From assembly GCF_001425605.1 (NCBI RefSeq), contig NZ_LMRG01000002.1, forward strand, positions 62,001-126,000: a DNA stretch of 64,000 nucleotides, given 5' to 3'. A program made the translations under genes and the position numbers. Shown piece after piece: positions 9,353 through 19,179 of the stretch (position 1 is the first letter of the stretch; every line of letters starts with the position of its first letter). The stretch is from Rhizobium sp. Leaf453 (GTDB lineage: Bacteria > Pseudomonadota > Alphaproteobacteria > Rhizobiales > Rhizobiaceae). The notes under the pieces are model-generated. The model did no database searches. It was not told the origin of the DNA and saw nothing but the letters and a program-made list of their open reading frames with translations.

Positions 9353-9480
9353 GGGGCAGTTTCGCTGCCCACACTCAACGACCATCCAGATTATGAATAA
9401 GGTGTTTCGCCTTTTTCACGAAAGCCAACTGCATCCTCTTGATCTAGCCTTCAACGTGTTCCGTGGGAGACGGAACATTC
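9353..9480 (+). promoter_or_regulatory. Structured leader of the NCS2 permease (candidate regulatory RNA)
   Basis: The 5' region of the permease contains three hairpins in series: GGGCAG/CTGCCC (9354-9370); a small AAGGT/GCCTT stem followed by a T-run (9409-9426), which could be a weak terminator; and an 8-bp perfect stem TGTTCCGT/ACGGAACA with a GGGAG loop (9457-9477). The last ends 13 nt before the GGAGGAG ribosome site. I cannot match it by eye to a known purine or xanthine riboswitch, but the layout suggests purine-responsive attenuation. TGTTCCGT-N5-ACGGAACA could equally be a protein operator. Confidence 0.4.
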
Positions 9481-9503
9481 GCAAAGGTACGGAGGAGACG
9501 ACC

Positions 9504-10976
9504 TTGGCAGCAAATATCGAGGAAAATTCTGAATGCACGAACCCCGAAGACGAACGGCTCAGCATTGGAGCCAATATCGCCTTCGGTCTGCAACATGTCC
9601 TGACAATGTATGGCGGCATCGTCGCCGTCCCGCTTATTCTTGGCCAAGCCGCCGGATTGAATTCCGCTGAAATCGGCCTGCTCGTAACGGCATCGCTTTT
9701 TGCCGGGGGACTGGCAACGATCCTGCAAACCATCGGCGTTCCGTTCTTCGGCAGCCGCTTGCCACTCGTGCAGGGCGTATCATTCTCCGGCGTGGCGACG
9801 ATGATTGCCATTTCAGGCAATGGCGGCATTCCGTCCATTCTGGGTGCTGTTATCGCGGCGTCGCTGATCGGCCTTCTGATCACGCCGGTCTTTTCGCGCA
9901 TCACCCGCTTCTTCCCGCCGCTCGTGACCGGCATTGTCATCACGACGATCGGCCTGACCCTCATGCCGGTGGCGGCCATGTGGGCCATGGGCGGCAATCG
10001 CAATGCACCGGATTTCGGCAGCCCGGCGAACATTCAACTGGCCGCCGTGACCCTCGTCATCGTGCTGTTTCTCAGCAAACTCGGCCGCGCATCGATTTCT
10101 CGGCTTTCGATCCTGCTTTCGCTCGTGATTGGCACTGCCATCGCCTATGCCGTCGGCATGACGGACTTTTCGCAGGTCGCAAACGGCCCGGTCTTCGCCC
10201 TGCCCCAGATTTTCCACTTCGGCTATCCGACATTCGAGATCGCCGCCATCATCTCGATGTTCATCGTCATCATGGTCACCCTTGTGGAGACGTCGGCGGA
10301 CATCCTTGCCGTGGGGGAAATCGTCGGAACGAAGGTGGATTCCCGCCGTCTGGGCGATGGATTGAGAGCAGACATGCTGTCCAGCATTCTGGCTCCGGTT
10401 TTCGGCTCCTTCACCCAGAGTGCCTTCGCGCAGAATGTCGGCCTTGTCGCCGTGACGGGTGTAAAGAGCCGCTATGTGGTGGCGACCGGCGGTCTCTTCC
10501 TCGTTGCGCTCGGCCTCCTGCCGATCATGGGCCGCGTCGTGGCTTCCGTCCCCACGTCGGTTCTCGGTGGCGCCGGGCTGGTGCTGTTCGGCACGGTCGC
10601 AGCCAGTGGCATTCGCACGCTGTCCAAGGTCAACTACGAAAACAACATGAACCTCGTCATCGTCGCGACATCGATCGGCTTCGGCATGATCCCGATCGCC
10701 GCTCCGAGCTTCTACGAGCATTTTCCGGCATGGGTGGCGACAATCTTCCATTCCGGCATCAGTTCGGCCGCCCTGATGGCGATCTCGCTCAACCTTCTGT
10801 TCAACCACCTGACCGCCGGCAACTCCGATCAGCAATCGGTCTTCGTCGCAGCGACCGAACGTACGATCCGCTATCAGGACATCGCCCGCCTTCATGACGG
10901 TGACTATTTCCTCGGCGGCAAACTCTACGACGCAAAGGGTACCGAGGTGCCGTTGGTCGTCGCCGAAGCACACTGA
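9504..10976 (+). CDS. NCS2-family nucleobase (uric acid/xanthine/uracil) permease
   Basis: A 490-residue NCS2 symporter with about 14 membrane segments. Typical motifs are the early FGLQHVLTMYGG, the VETSADILAVGEIVG segment in the core helix, and SAFAQNVGLVAVTGVKSRYV, the NCS2 signature region. The VAVTGVKSR form points to the uric acid/xanthine branch rather than uracil, but this is inference. The start is taken as TTG 9504 because GGAGGAG lies 7 nt upstream; ATG 9393 in the same frame is possible but lacks a ribosome site. It is followed 62 nt later by a deaminase gene, so import and deamination of a nucleobase are probably linked. Confidence 0.85.
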   Translation: MAANIEENSECTNPEDERLSIGANIAFGLQHVLTMYGGIVAVPLILGQAAGLNSAEIGLLVTASLFAGGLATILQTIGVPFFGSRLPLVQGVSFSGVATMIAISGNGGIPSILGAVIAASLIGLLITPVFSRITRFFPPLVTGIVITTIGLTLMPVAAMWAMGGNRNAPDFGSPANIQLAAVTLVIVLFLSKLGRASISRLSILLSLVIGTAIAYAVGMTDFSQVANGPVFALPQIFHFGYPTFEIAAIISMFIVIMVTLVETSADILAVGEIVGTKVDSRRLGDGLRADMLSSILAPVFGSFTQSAFAQNVGLVAVTGVKSRYVVATGGLFLVALGLLPIMGRVVASVPTSVLGGAGLVLFGTVAASGIRTLSKVNYENNMNLVIVATSIGFGMIPIAAPSFYEHFPAWVATIFHSGISSAALMAISLNLLFNHLTAGNSDQQSVFVAATERTIRYQDIARLHDGDYFLGGKLYDAKGTEVPLVVAEAH

Positions 10977-11038
10977 CATTCACTCCGAACTCGCAACGAA
11001 ACCCCGAAGCACGACACGCTTTGGGCAAGGATCCGCAT

Positions 11039-11644
11039 ATGACACAGCAGACAGACCAATATGAACTTCTCGACGCCCTTCTCGAGACGATGGAGAGCGG
11101 CATCATTCCCGCGACGGAAGCAGGTGTCGCCGCCGGCAACAAGATTTTCGGCGCGGCCCTGATGAAGAAATCCGACCTTTCCACCGTTCTCGTCGAGACC
11201 AACAATGAAACGGAAAACCCGCTCTGGCACGGCGAAGTCCACACGCTGAAGCGCTTCTATGAAATGACAGGGACAGATCGCCCCGACTCGCGCGACCTGA
11301 TCTTCCTGTCGACGCACGAACCCTGCTCAATGTGCCTTTCCGCAATCACCTGGGCCGGCTTCGACAATTTCTACTATTTCTTCAGCCATGAGGATTCCCG
11401 GGATGCCTTCTCGATCCCCCACGACCTCAAGATCCTCAAGGAAGTCTTCACCCTCGAACCGGGCGGCTACAACAGGACGAATGCATTCTGGAAGGGGAAG
11501 TCCATCCACGCCCTGATCGACGGCCTTCCCGAACCGCAGCGAAAAGCTCTTGCCGACCGCGCCGAGGCCATCCGGCGCAAATACGACGAACTGTCCAACG
11601 TCTACCAGGCAAGCAAGGCCGACAACGCCATACCGTTGAATTGA
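11039..11644 (+). CDS. Cytidine/deoxycytidylate-deaminase-fold nucleobase or nucleoside deaminase
   Basis: A 201-residue zinc deaminase. The zinc and catalytic site is visible as HGEVHT (His64, Glu66) and PCSMC (Cys96, Cys99), the H[AG]E...PCxxC pattern of the CDA superfamily; a Gly replaces the common Ala. After the core it carries a long C-terminal helical extension rich in Arg, Lys and Ala. ATG 11039 was chosen because the protein then starts MTQQTDQYELL; a TTG 18 nt upstream is the alternative. Its position directly after the NCS2 permease suggests a guanine, cytosine or related base as substrate. It is not a tRNA adenosine deaminase by length or context. Confidence 0.75.
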   Translation: MTQQTDQYELLDALLETMESGIIPATEAGVAAGNKIFGAALMKKSDLSTVLVETNNETENPLWHGEVHTLKRFYEMTGTDRPDSRDLIFLSTHEPCSMCLSAITWAGFDNFYYFFSHEDSRDAFSIPHDLKILKEVFTLEPGGYNRTNAFWKGKSIHALIDGLPEPQRKALADRAEAIRRKYDELSNVYQASKADNAIPLN

Positions 11645-11689
11645 ACGGTTCCCACTCGCACGATCCGTCTGTTTCGACCACCGAGAGGA

Positions 11690-12679
11690 TCAGCACCCAA
11701 TGACACAGGCGCCGCCGGTCAGCCCCGCTCCGGCGGCGGTGAGCAGTAACCGCTCGCCGGAAGAAAACGGGCTGGCCTGGTGCGCAAGCGAGAGGGATAG
11801 CGGAATCGTCGCCGCCGATGAATTTCCATAATCCGCGATGCTTCTAAGCGTTCGTTGCGGGTCAATATCGAGGGTATCGCAGACGGCATCGAAGATGCGG
11901 GCATTGGCCTGATGCGGTACGAAACGATGGATGTCCGCCGCCGTCAGCCCGGCATTTGTCAAAGCCCGCATTGCGCATCGGCTCATCATATCGACCGCCT
12001 GGGTAAACATCGCTCGTCCGTCGCGCATGGTCATAAAGCATTCATCCGCCGTCATGCCGGCCGCAAAAGGCCGGCTGCTGCCACCTGCCGGGATGGAGAT
12101 CAGGTCATAGTGGAGACCGTCGGAAGCGAGGTCGAGGCCGAGAACACCCGTCTGCGGATCCTCCGAAGGCACCAGCACAACAGCGCCGGCCGCATCGGCG
12201 AACAGAACGGAACTCGCTCGTTCCGCCAGGTTGATCCGCCGGCTGAGAATATTGGCCGCAACGACAAGGACCGGGCGCCCTTGGGTCCGAACGAAACCGT
12301 CCGCCAATGTCAGCGCATAGAGAAACCCTGAACAGGCCCCCGCCAGATCGATCGCGCCGGAATTCTTCAGACCGAGGCGGCAGGCAAGAAGGGGCGCCGA
12401 AGGCGGCAGAAGATGGTCCGGCGTCGATGTCGCAAGCAGGGTCAGCGCGATATCTCCACGGCTTATTCCGGAATTCTCGATTGCTGCCGCACCAGCCTGG
12501 GCCGCCAGCCCGGACAATGTATCGCCGGGTTCGGCCCAGTGCCGTGCATGGATCCCGGTGCGGCGCGCTATCCAGCCGTGCTCCAGGCCCAGCCTGTTCT
12601 CAATTTCGGTGTTTTCGACACGTCTTGCCGGAACGGAATGGCCGAAACCGCCAAGCCTGGACGACCGTATCCTTCTCAT
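11690..12679 (-). CDS. bioZ: BioZ, 3-ketoacyl-ACP synthase III for pimelate-moiety synthesis
   Basis: A 329-residue KAS III homologue. The catalytic triad is present: Cys in [11 protein letters not shown], His in [11 protein letters not shown] and Asn in [10 protein letters not shown]. The sequence alone looks like FabH; its position as last gene of bioBFDAZ identifies it as BioZ. In Agrobacterium BioZ is known to condense glutaryl-CoA with malonyl-ACP to 5-ketopimeloyl-ACP, feeding biotin synthesis without BioC/BioH. The start codon overlaps the bioA stop by 4 nt (12676-12679). No bioC, bioH or bioG homologue is in the operon, consistent with this route. Confidence 0.92.
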   Translation of the reverse strand: MRRIRSSRLGGFGHSVPARRVENTEIENRLGLEHGWIARRTGIHARHWAEPGDTLSGLAAQAGAAAIENSGISRGDIALTLLATSTPDHLLPPSAPLLACRLGLKNSGAIDLAGACSGFLYALTLADGFVRTQGRPVLVVAANILSRRINLAERASSVLFADAAGAVVLVPSEDPQTGVLGLDLASDGLHYDLISIPAGGSSRPFAAGMTADECFMTMRDGRAMFTQAVDMMSRCAMRALTNAGLTAADIHRFVPHQANARIFDAVCDTLDIDPQRTLRSIADYGNSSAATIPLSLSLAHQASPFSSGERLLLTAAGAGLTGGACVIGC

Positions 12680-13956
12680 AACCGGCCCACCGCGAAGGTT
12701 GCCGCCGCTTCGTCGATTGCATCATAGGCGCGATCGAGATCCTCAACGGAAACACAGTAGGGCGGCATTAGATAGATGACGTTACCGAGAGGGCGAATAA
12801 GCAAGTTCCGCTCGCGAAAGAATGCCCGTAGTTTTGGCCCGACATCGGAGAGATAACCACCCACAGGCACGCGGAGATCAAGCGCGGTTATCGTGCCCGA
12901 CTGGCGGACATTGGCAAAACGCGGATCGGACCGGAAGCGGCTGAGCCTCTGCGCCTGCATGGATTGCAGCATGTTGATCCTGGACTTGACCGGTTCGTTT
13001 TTCCAGACGGATAGGTTGGCAACGGCTGCGGCGCAGGCGATCGGATTGGCCGTGTAGGAACTTGAATGAAAGAAAGTGCGGCGCCGGTCCGTGGAGAGGT
13101 GCGCATCAAAAATCTCTGCCGTGCACAGTGTTGCTGCCAATGGTACTGCCCCGCCCGTCAGCCCCTTCGACGTGCAGAGAATATCCGGGCTGATCCCGGC
13201 CTGCTCGCATGCGAAGAGACTGCCAGTCCGCCCCCATCCGGTCATCACTTCGTCGGCAATCATCAAGCTACCGTATCTCTCCGCAATCCGTTTCAACGCG
13301 CTCAGGATCGAGGCGGGATAGAACAGCATCCCACCGGCGCCGAGCACCAGCGGCTCGATCAGCAAAGCCGCCACCTGGCCTCTGGCGCAAAAGGCCTCGA
13401 AAGCGTCGAGCGTGTCCTGTTCGCGGCCCGGAGAGGGGAACGGGATGCGGTCGACGCCGAACAGCAGAGGATCATAGGCAGCATTGAAAACGCCGCGCTC
13501 ACCCGCCGACATCGTGCCGATCGTGTCGCCGTGATAGCCGTTTTCCAGAACACAAATGCGCGTGCGTGGCTGGCCGGAATTGTGGAAGAAGCCGAGCGCC
13601 ATTTTCAACGCCACTTCGACGCAGGTCGAGCCACTGTCGGAATAGAAGACATGACCGAGACCGGTGGGCGCGATCTCGATCAGGCCTAGAGCCAGCTGCT
13701 CCGCTGGTTCATGCGAATATTCCGCGAAGATGATCTGGTCATAGCTATCACAGGCGGCCTTGATCGCTTCCATAATCACCGGGTGACGATGGCCATGGGT
13801 GATGACCCACCAAGAGGATATCGCATCGAGGATTGGCGACCCGTTCTCGTCGACGAGATGAGCTCCCTCCGTGCGGATGATGCGCTTCATCGCCGGTTCC
13901 AGCGCATGCTGGGTAAACGGATGCCAGACCGGGGACGCCGAAGCTGTGTGGTTCAT
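12676..13956 (-). CDS. bioA: Adenosylmethionine-8-amino-7-oxononanoate aminotransferase
   Basis: A 426-residue class III aminotransferase converting KAPA to DAPA using S-adenosylmethionine as amino donor, with PLP. It starts [17 protein letters not shown], the typical BioA N-terminus (HPFTQ). GYHGDTIG, the [13 protein letters not shown] motif with the PLP-binding Asp, and [17 protein letters not shown] with the Schiff-base Lys are all present. Full length. The ATG overlaps the bioD stop by 4 nt and the stop overlaps the bioZ start by 4 nt, so expression is translationally coupled. Confidence 0.95.
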   Translation of the reverse strand: MNHTASASPVWHPFTQHALEPAMKRIIRTEGAHLVDENGSPILDAISSWWVITHGHRHPVIMEAIKAACDSYDQIIFAEYSHEPAEQLALGLIEIAPTGLGHVFYSDSGSTCVEVALKMALGFFHNSGQPRTRICVLENGYHGDTIGTMSAGERGVFNAAYDPLLFGVDRIPFPSPGREQDTLDAFEAFCARGQVAALLIEPLVLGAGGMLFYPASILSALKRIAERYGSLMIADEVMTGWGRTGSLFACEQAGISPDILCTSKGLTGGAVPLAATLCTAEIFDAHLSTDRRRTFFHSSSYTANPIACAAAVANLSVWKNEPVKSRINMLQSMQAQRLSRFRSDPRFANVRQSGTITALDLRVPVGGYLSDVGPKLRAFFRERNLLIRPLGNVIYLMPPYCVSVEDLDRAYDAIDEAAATFAVGRL

Positions 13957-14591
13957 GCCGCCAGCTCCAGAAAGTTGGAAAGGGAAAATCGATCCCGGAA
14001 TGCCTGTCGCAGGTTCATCGGGGTCAACGGATCAAGACGCGGCAAACGACCGAGAATTCTCACATTGCCTATGGCGCCGATAACCCGCTGTGTTTCGGCC
14101 TCCTCGTTGCCGATAAAAGCGACGCCGAGGATCGGGATTGCGCGGCTGCGCAGTGCCTCAATCGACAGCAGCGTGTGGTTGATCGTCCCCAGTGCGGTGC
14201 GCGCGCAGAGGATGACGGGCAAGTGCCAGCGCGCGAAAACGTTGGCGAATACCTGATTGTCCGTCAGCGGCACCAGCAGGCCGCCTGCCCCCTCTATAAC
14301 AAGCGGCCCCTCCGTTTCCGGCAGCGCCAGCTTTTCGGGATTGATCTCGATCTTGTCTATCCGCGCGGAGAGATGGGGCGATGCGGGCGTCTTTAGCCTG
14401 TAGGCCTCCGGCAGGATGCGTGCCGGCGGGATTTCACCGAGACGGCCGACGATCTCGCTATCGGATTCTTCGTCCAACCCGGCTTGCACCGGTTTCCAGT
14501 AGGAGCCGCCCAAGGCGGCGGCGAGCGCCGCCGAAAACACGGTCTTGCCGATGCCGGTATCTGTGCCGGTGACAACGAAACGAGGCATCAT
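13953..14591 (-). CDS. bioD: Dethiobiotin synthetase
   Basis: A 212-residue ATP-dependent dethiobiotin synthetase that closes the ureido ring on DAPA with CO2. The N-terminal P-loop GTDTGIGKT, the KPVQAG substrate segment and the [12 protein letters not shown] motif are diagnostic. The start is the first ATG of the tandem ATGATG at 14591-14586; it overlaps the bioF TGA by 4 nt. A longer open frame extends upstream inside bioF but is only read-through in another frame. Confidence 0.95.
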   Translation of the reverse strand: MMPRFVVTGTDTGIGKTVFSAALAAALGGSYWKPVQAGLDEESDSEIVGRLGEIPPARILPEAYRLKTPASPHLSARIDKIEINPEKLALPETEGPLVIEGAGGLLVPLTDNQVFANVFARWHLPVILCARTALGTINHTLLSIEALRSRAIPILGVAFIGNEEAETQRVIGAIGNVRILGRLPRLDPLTPMNLRQAFRDRFSLSNFLELAA

Positions 14592-15733
14592 GGGGTTTCC
14601 TCCGCCATGATTGTCCGCAGCCGGACAAACATGCGTTCGATGGTCTCTTCGTTGACATTGAGAGTGATGGCAATGCGAAGCCGCGCTGTGCCTTCCGGGA
14701 CCGTTGGCGGGCGGATGGCGCGGATGTCGAATCCCTCCTCGCGCATGCGCGCGGCAATCCGGACGGCTCGACCGTTGTCGCCGATCATGATGGGCAATAT
14801 CTGTGACTGGCCGGGCTCGACACCGAGATTTGCCACCAGCGCGGCATTGGCGAAAGATACCAGAGCTTCGAAGGAAGACCGGCGCTGCGGTTCCTCCGCC
14901 AGTATTTTCAATCCCTCGCGTACGGCGACGGCCATCAGCGGCGACGGCGCCGTCGAATAGATGAAGCCGCGCGCCCGGTTGACGAGATAGTCGCAAAGTG
15001 TCGCGCTGGCGCAGAGCAACGCGCCGGATGCGCCGAGAGCCTTGCCGCAAGTATGCAGGACAACAACATTTTCCCGACCATCGAGATCGGCGGACAATCC
15101 TCGACCGCCCGGCCCGAGGACGCCGGTCGCATGGGCTTCGTCGATCACCAGAAATCCGTCATACCTGTCAGCGAGTTCCGCAAGTTGCGCGAGGGGAGCG
15201 CGATCGCCGTCCATCGAATAAAGGCTTTCGACGGCTATCCATGGATACCCCGCACCGCCTTCCGCCCGCCAGGCCGCAATCGCCTTCTCGAAGGCGGCAA
15301 CATGGTTGTGGGCAACTGCCACGGCTTGCGCCCGACTGGCCCTGATCCCATCATGAGCGCTGGCATGGACCAATTCGTCATGAACGATAAGATCACCACG
15401 CTGCGGAAGGGTGGAAAACAGGGCCATGTTGGCGGCATAGCCGCTTCCGAAATAGACCACCCGCTCGACGCCGAAAAATGCCGCCGCCTCACGCTCCAGC
15501 GCCTCATGTTCCGGGTGGTTGCCACGCAGCAAACGTGATCCTCCCGCGCCGACTGGTACTCCGCGTTGAGCGGCCGCGTTGACAGCGGCGGCCAGACGCG
15601 GAGAACCCGCCAGCGCAAGATAATCGTTCGAGCTGAAGTCGGCCCCGTCCTGTGCCAGGAGCGAACGGCGGCGACCTTTTCGTTCCAACCCCGCCAATGT
15701 CGTCTGGTAGCGGGCAAGGCGTGCCGATGTCAT
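14588..15733 (-). CDS. bioF: 8-amino-7-oxononanoate synthase
   Basis: A 381-residue alpha-oxoamine synthase that condenses pimeloyl thioester with L-alanine to give KAPA, PLP-dependent. [43 protein letters not shown] and the Lys-containing [11 protein letters not shown] site are all present. The 4-nt ATGA overlap with bioB at 15730-15733 and with bioD at 14588-14591 keeps the operon coupled. Confidence 0.95.
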   Translation of the reverse strand: MTSARLARYQTTLAGLERKGRRRSLLAQDGADFSSNDYLALAGSPRLAAAVNAAAQRGVPVGAGGSRLLRGNHPEHEALEREAAAFFGVERVVYFGSGYAANMALFSTLPQRGDLIVHDELVHASAHDGIRASRAQAVAVAHNHVAAFEKAIAAWRAEGGAGYPWIAVESLYSMDGDRAPLAQLAELADRYDGFLVIDEAHATGVLGPGGRGLSADLDGRENVVVLHTCGKALGASGALLCASATLCDYLVNRARGFIYSTAPSPLMAVAVREGLKILAEEPQRRSSFEALVSFANAALVANLGVEPGQSQILPIMIGDNGRAVRIAARMREEGFDIRAIRPPTVPEGTARLRIAITLNVNEETIERMFVRLRTIMAEETP

Positions 15734-16734
15734 TCGGCCTGCCCCAGTTCCATCGGCTTCAACCCAAGCCGACGGAAAAGCGCGGAATCGTGATCTTCAC
15801 CTGGATTTTCGGCCGTCAACAACACATCCCCGGCGAAAATCGAATTGGCACCGGCGAAGAAACAAAGCGCCTGCATTTCATCACTCATCCGGGTGCGGCC
15901 CGCCGACAACCGGACATGCGAGCGCGGCATCAGGATACGGGCAAGGGCGATCGTCCGGATGAAATCAATGGAGTCGACAGGTGGCGCATCCGCAAGCCTT
16001 GTGCCTTCAATCGGGATCAGCATATTGACTGGCACGCTTTCCGGCGGCTCGGGCAGATTGGCCAGCGTCACCAGCATGGAGATGCGATCATCGACCGTTT
16101 CGCCCATGCCGAGAATGCCACCGGCACAGACCTTCATGCCTGCATCCCGCACATTGGCAAGCGTATCGAGACGATCGGCAAAGGTGCGGGTGGTGATGAT
16201 CTCGGGATAAAACTCTTCCGACGTGTCGATGTTATGATTGTAGTAGTCGAGGCCTGCATCCGCCAGAATGCCCGCCTGCCCCGGCGACAGCATGCCGAGG
16301 GTCATGCAGGTCTCCATACCCAGCGCCTTGACACCCGCGATCATGGCGACCAGCACATCCATGTCGCGCGCCTTCGGGCTACGCCAGGCTGCGCCCATGC
16401 AATAGCGGGATGCGCCCTCGGCCTTGGCTTTTCGAGCCTCGGCGATGACCTTTTCCACCATCATCAGCTTCGACGCTTTCAGACCTGTCGGAGAATGGGC
16501 CGACTGACTGCAATAGCCGCAATCCTCGGCGCAGCCGCCGGTCTTGATCGAGAGAAGCCTGCTGATTTGCACCGCGTTGGGATCGAAATGCTCGCGGTGA
16601 ACCGACTGGGCGCGGAACAGGAGATCGTTAAAGGGCAAATTATAGATAATTTTTGCGTCATCAAAAGAAACTCGGGCGCTGACATCGGCAAGCGAGGTCA
16701 TTTCGGGCTGTTTCGAGATTTTTTCCTGAAGCAC
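15730..16734 (-). CDS. bioB: Biotin synthase (radical SAM)
   Basis: A 334-residue radical-SAM enzyme inserting sulfur into dethiobiotin. The CxxxCxxC cluster motif is CAEDCGYC (Cys68, Cys72, Cys75), and [13 protein letters not shown] and the C-terminal [13 protein letters not shown] segment are typical. The start is taken as GTG 16734, which has GGGAG upstream; ATG 16701 is an alternative with a poorer site. It is the first gene of the operon, preceded by two BioR boxes overlapping the promoter. A third exact TTATCTATAA occurs inside the gene at codons 29-32 (IIYN). Confidence 0.95.
   Translation of the reverse strand: MLQEKISKQPEMTSLADVSARVSFDDAKIIYNLPFNDLLFRAQSVHREHFDPNAVQISRLLSIKTGGCAEDCGYCSQSAHSPTGLKASKLMMVEKVIAEARKAKAEGASRYCMGAAWRSPKARDMDVLVAMIAGVKALGMETCMTLGMLSPGQAGILADAGLDYYNHNIDTSEEFYPEIITTRTFADRLDTLANVRDAGMKVCAGGILGMGETVDDRISMLVTLANLPEPPESVPVNMLIPIEGTRLADAPPVDSIDFIRTIALARILMPRSHVRLSAGRTRMSDEMQALCFFAGANSIFAGDVLLTAENPGEDHDSALFRRLGLKPMELGQAE
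16640..16649. promoter_or_regulatory. BioR-box match inside bioB coding sequence
   Basis: TTATAGATAA on the plus strand (TTATCTATAA on the bioB strand), an exact match to the BioR box sequence, within codons 29-32 of bioB. With its flanks it reproduces the 12-mer ATTATCTATAAT also present in the promoter. It may be an auxiliary operator or only a consequence of the encoded IIYN. Confidence 0.45.
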
Positions 16735-16772
16735 TTGCGACTGAACTCCCTTTAGATACGCACAGAAATCTT

Positions 16773-16802
16773 ATTATAGATATAATCTGATATTATCTAT
16801 AA
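16773..16802 (-). promoter_or_regulatory. bioB promoter with two BioR operators
   Basis: Read on the minus strand, a TATAAT -10 hexamer lies at 16778-16773. It is overlapped by a BioR-type box at 16774-16783 (one mismatch to TTATCTATAA in one orientation). An exact box at 16793-16802 covers the expected -35 position (TATAGA, 17-bp spacing). Bound BioR would block the promoter directly. The box sequence is established for Agrobacterium and Brucella BioR; the promoter assignment is mine. Confidence 0.75.
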
Positions 16803-16930
16803 TTTTTCGTGCGACACCATGAGGCAACATCCTTAGCATTGCAAAGGACGCAAACATTCAACCGCTGGGGAGCATCGACAGATCCAAACCGGATCAACCT
16901 ATTGAAAAATATCGCCGAAAATTTCTGCGA

Positions 16931-17599
16931 TCAGCCAACGATCGCGAAGGCTTCGCGTGTGGCGCCGGAAGCGTTTCTGACCGGCTTCTGGCCAATCCAC
17001 TGGACATGGCGTTCGAGAACGGCGGCCGCGTTTTCGATATTGCCCTGTCGAAGAAATGTCAGGATGGCGCGGTGATCGTGATCGGTACGTACTTCCCATT
17101 CCGACCGCCAACTGGCGAACAGGAACCGTGCACTGGCTGCATGAAGATCCCCGATCGACGTCAGCAGCCGCGGCATATTGCAGGGGGCCAGGATGAGGGT
17201 ATGAAACAGCCGGTTCGCTTCCTCCCACGATCGGACATCACGGGAATTGTCACCTGCCACCGTCGCCTCCTCCGCCCGATCGAGAATGGCGGACGTCAGG
17301 TGAGGGGCGGCGTGCCGCAACGCCAGCACTTCGAGAGCCGCGCGCATCTGCGCAACCTCGCGAACCTCCTTCAGATCGAACGAGGCAACGCGAACGCCGC
17401 GCCGCGGCTCGCTGACCGCGAGCCCCTGCGCTTCCAGCCGCCGAAAGGCTTCGCGTACCGGCACATGGCTGGTCCCGAACTCCTCGGCTATATGATCCTG
17501 ACGAAGCTTGGAGCCGGGCTCAAGGCTACCGGTCACGATCCTGTCGGCAAGGATTCGGCTGATGCGGCTGGCAATGGTGTCTTCATTCGGCGACGTCAT
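16931..17599 (-). CDS. bioR: BioR, GntR-family repressor of biotin synthesis
   Basis: A 222-residue GntR/FadR-type regulator: winged HTH at about residues 8-72 (LRQDHIAEEFGTSHVPVREAFRRLEAQG) and an all-helical FCD-type C-terminal domain with NRLFHTLI and HRAILTFLRQGN. It sits directly upstream of bioB on the same strand, as in Agrobacterium and Brucella, where BioR represses bioBFDAZ in response to biotin status. A BioR box lies only 4 bp upstream of its ATG, indicating autorepression. There is no Shine-Dalgarno sequence at this start. Stop to bioB start is about 200 bp with no other gene. Confidence 0.92.
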   Translation of the reverse strand: MTSPNEDTIASRISRILADRIVTGSLEPGSKLRQDHIAEEFGTSHVPVREAFRRLEAQGLAVSEPRRGVRVASFDLKEVREVAQMRAALEVLALRHAAPHLTSAILDRAEEATVAGDNSRDVRSWEEANRLFHTLILAPCNMPRLLTSIGDLHAASARFLFASWRSEWEVRTDHDHRAILTFLRQGNIENAAAVLERHVQWIGQKPVRNASGATREAFAIVG

Positions 17600-17602
17600 T
17601 TT

Positions 17603-17612
17603 TTATAGATAA
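17603..17612. promoter_or_regulatory. BioR box of bioR (autoregulation)
   Basis: TTATAGATAA, an exact BioR-type box, 4 bp upstream of the bioR ATG. On the bioR strand it contains TATAAA, a plausible -10 element, whose transcript would start at or near the ATG. Confidence 0.75.
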
Positions 17613-17701
17613 TTTGCCGCGACAACGCTGTCGAGGCCAACAGGAAAAGTCCCCGCGTTTTGTTGGCCCTCTTTCAAAGGCGAACTATTCCGCAGGCATA
17701 A

Positions 17702-17721
17702 ATGGGGCCTTTTGGCCCCAT
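17702..17721 (-). terminator. Terminator of pntAB
   Basis: ATGGGGCC and GGCCCCAT form an 8-bp stem with a 4-nt loop, 9-28 nt beyond the pntB stop on the minus strand, followed by TTTATG. The T-run is short. Confidence 0.7.
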
Positions 17722-17729
17722 CCTCATGT

Positions 17730-19163
17730 TCAGGAGATGATCGGCAGCAGCTGATCGATGCTCTTCTTTGCGTCGCCGTAGAACATGCGGGTGTTGTCCT
17801 TGTAGAACAGCGGGTTCTCGATGCCGGAATAGCCGGTGCCTTGGCCGCGTTTGGAGACAAACACCTGCTTGGCCTTCCAGACCTCGAGCACCGGCATGCC
17901 GGCGATGGGGGAGTTCGGGTCTTCCTGGGCGGCCGGGTTGACGATGTCGTTGGAGCCGATAACGATGACGACGTCGGTGCTGGGGAAGTCGTCGTTGATT
18001 TCGTCCATTTCCAGAACGATGTCGTAGGGTACCTTGGCTTCGGCGAGCAGCACGTTCATGTGGCCAGGCAGGCGACCAGCGACGGGGTGGATGGCGAAGC
18101 GCACGGTCTTGCCGGCGGCCCTGAGCTTGCGGGTAAGCTCCGAGACCGACTGCTGGGCCTGTGCCACCGCCATGCCGTAGCCGGGCACGATGATGACACT
18201 GTCGGCATCGTTGAGGGCGGAGGCAACGCCATCCGCGTCGATAGCGATCTGCTCGCCCGAGATTTCCATGGCCGGTCCGGTCGTGCCGCCGAAGCCGCCG
18301 AGGATGACCGAGATGAAGGAGCGGTTCATCGCCTTGCACATGATGTAGGACAGGATCGCCCCCGACGAGCCGACCAGCGCGCCGGTGACGATCAGCAGAT
18401 CGTTGCCGAGCGTGAAGCCGATGGCGGCCGCCGCCCAGCCGGAATAGCTGTTCAGCATCGACACGACGACGGGCATGTCGGCGCCGCCGATGCCCATGAT
18501 CAGATGATAGCCGATGAAGAAGGCGAGAAGCGTCATGACGATGAGCGTCCACGCACCCGCGCCGTTGGCATACATCAGTAGCAGCAGCAGCGACAAGATG
18601 GCGGCCGCGGCATTGAGGAAATGGCCGCCGGGCAGTTTCTTCGCCTTGCCGTCGACCTTGCCGGCCAGCTTGCCGAAGGCGACGACCGAGCCGGTGAAGG
18701 TGACAGCCCCGATGAACACGCCGAGGAAGACCTCGACCTTCATGATGGCCAGTTCGACCGGGCTCTTGTGGGCGAGAATTCCCGCAAAGCCCGACAGCGC
18801 CGATCGCGCCGCCTCATCCATGCCGGCAATGTTGGCCGCTTCGATATGGGCGTTGAAGCCGATGAAGACGGCGGCAAGGCCGACAAACGAGTGGAGTGCG
18901 GCCACAAGCTGCGGCATCTCGGTCATCTGCACGCGCGAGGCGACATAATAACCGAGCACCGCCCCGCCAGCGATCATGAAAAGAATGATGAACCAGTTGC
19001 CGACGCCAGGGCCGAAAACGGTCGCAAAGACGGCGAGCGCCATGCCGACAATGCCGTACCAGACGGCGCGCTTGGCGCTTTCCTGGCCGGACAGGCCGCC
19101 GAGCGAGAGGATGAAGAGGACAGCAGCCGAGATATAGGCGGCCGAAACGATACCGATGGTCAT
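17730..19163 (-). CDS. pntB: NAD(P) transhydrogenase subunit beta
   Basis: A 477-residue PntB: eight or nine membrane helices followed by the NADP(H)-binding domain III, recognisable from [40 protein letters not shown] and the terminal [23 protein letters not shown]. With PntA it forms the proton-translocating transhydrogenase that makes NADPH from NADH at the cost of proton-motive force. The ATG is preceded by AGAGG and lies 16 nt after the pntA stop, so the two genes are one operon ending in a hairpin terminator. Confidence 0.95.
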   Translation of the reverse strand: MTIGIVSAAYISAAVLFILSLGGLSGQESAKRAVWYGIVGMALAVFATVFGPGVGNWFIILFMIAGGAVLGYYVASRVQMTEMPQLVAALHSFVGLAAVFIGFNAHIEAANIAGMDEAARSALSGFAGILAHKSPVELAIMKVEVFLGVFIGAVTFTGSVVAFGKLAGKVDGKAKKLPGGHFLNAAAAILSLLLLLMYANGAGAWTLIVMTLLAFFIGYHLIMGIGGADMPVVVSMLNSYSGWAAAAIGFTLGNDLLIVTGALVGSSGAILSYIMCKAMNRSFISVILGGFGGTTGPAMEISGEQIAIDADGVASALNDADSVIIVPGYGMAVAQAQQSVSELTRKLRAAGKTVRFAIHPVAGRLPGHMNVLLAEAKVPYDIVLEMDEINDDFPSTDVVIVIGSNDIVNPAAQEDPNSPIAGMPVLEVWKAKQVFVSKRGQGTGYSGIENPLFYKDNTRMFYGDAKKSIDQLLPIIS

Positions 19164-19179
19164 GATGGTGGCCTCTGGC

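Noticed and set aside
9813..10979. 388-codon minus-strand frame opposite the NCS2 permease
   Set aside because: Mirror frame of a membrane protein, composed mostly of charged residues; no ribosome site or domain.
11690..12679. Possibility that this KAS III gene is fabH of fatty acid synthesis
   Set aside because: It is translationally coupled as the last gene of bioBFDAZ, where BioZ is established in Agrobacterium; fabH usually sits beside plsX.
15652..16755. 367-codon plus-strand frame opposite bioB
   Set aside because: Antisense to a fully recognisable biotin synthase; composition rich in Arg, His and Gln typical of a shadow frame.
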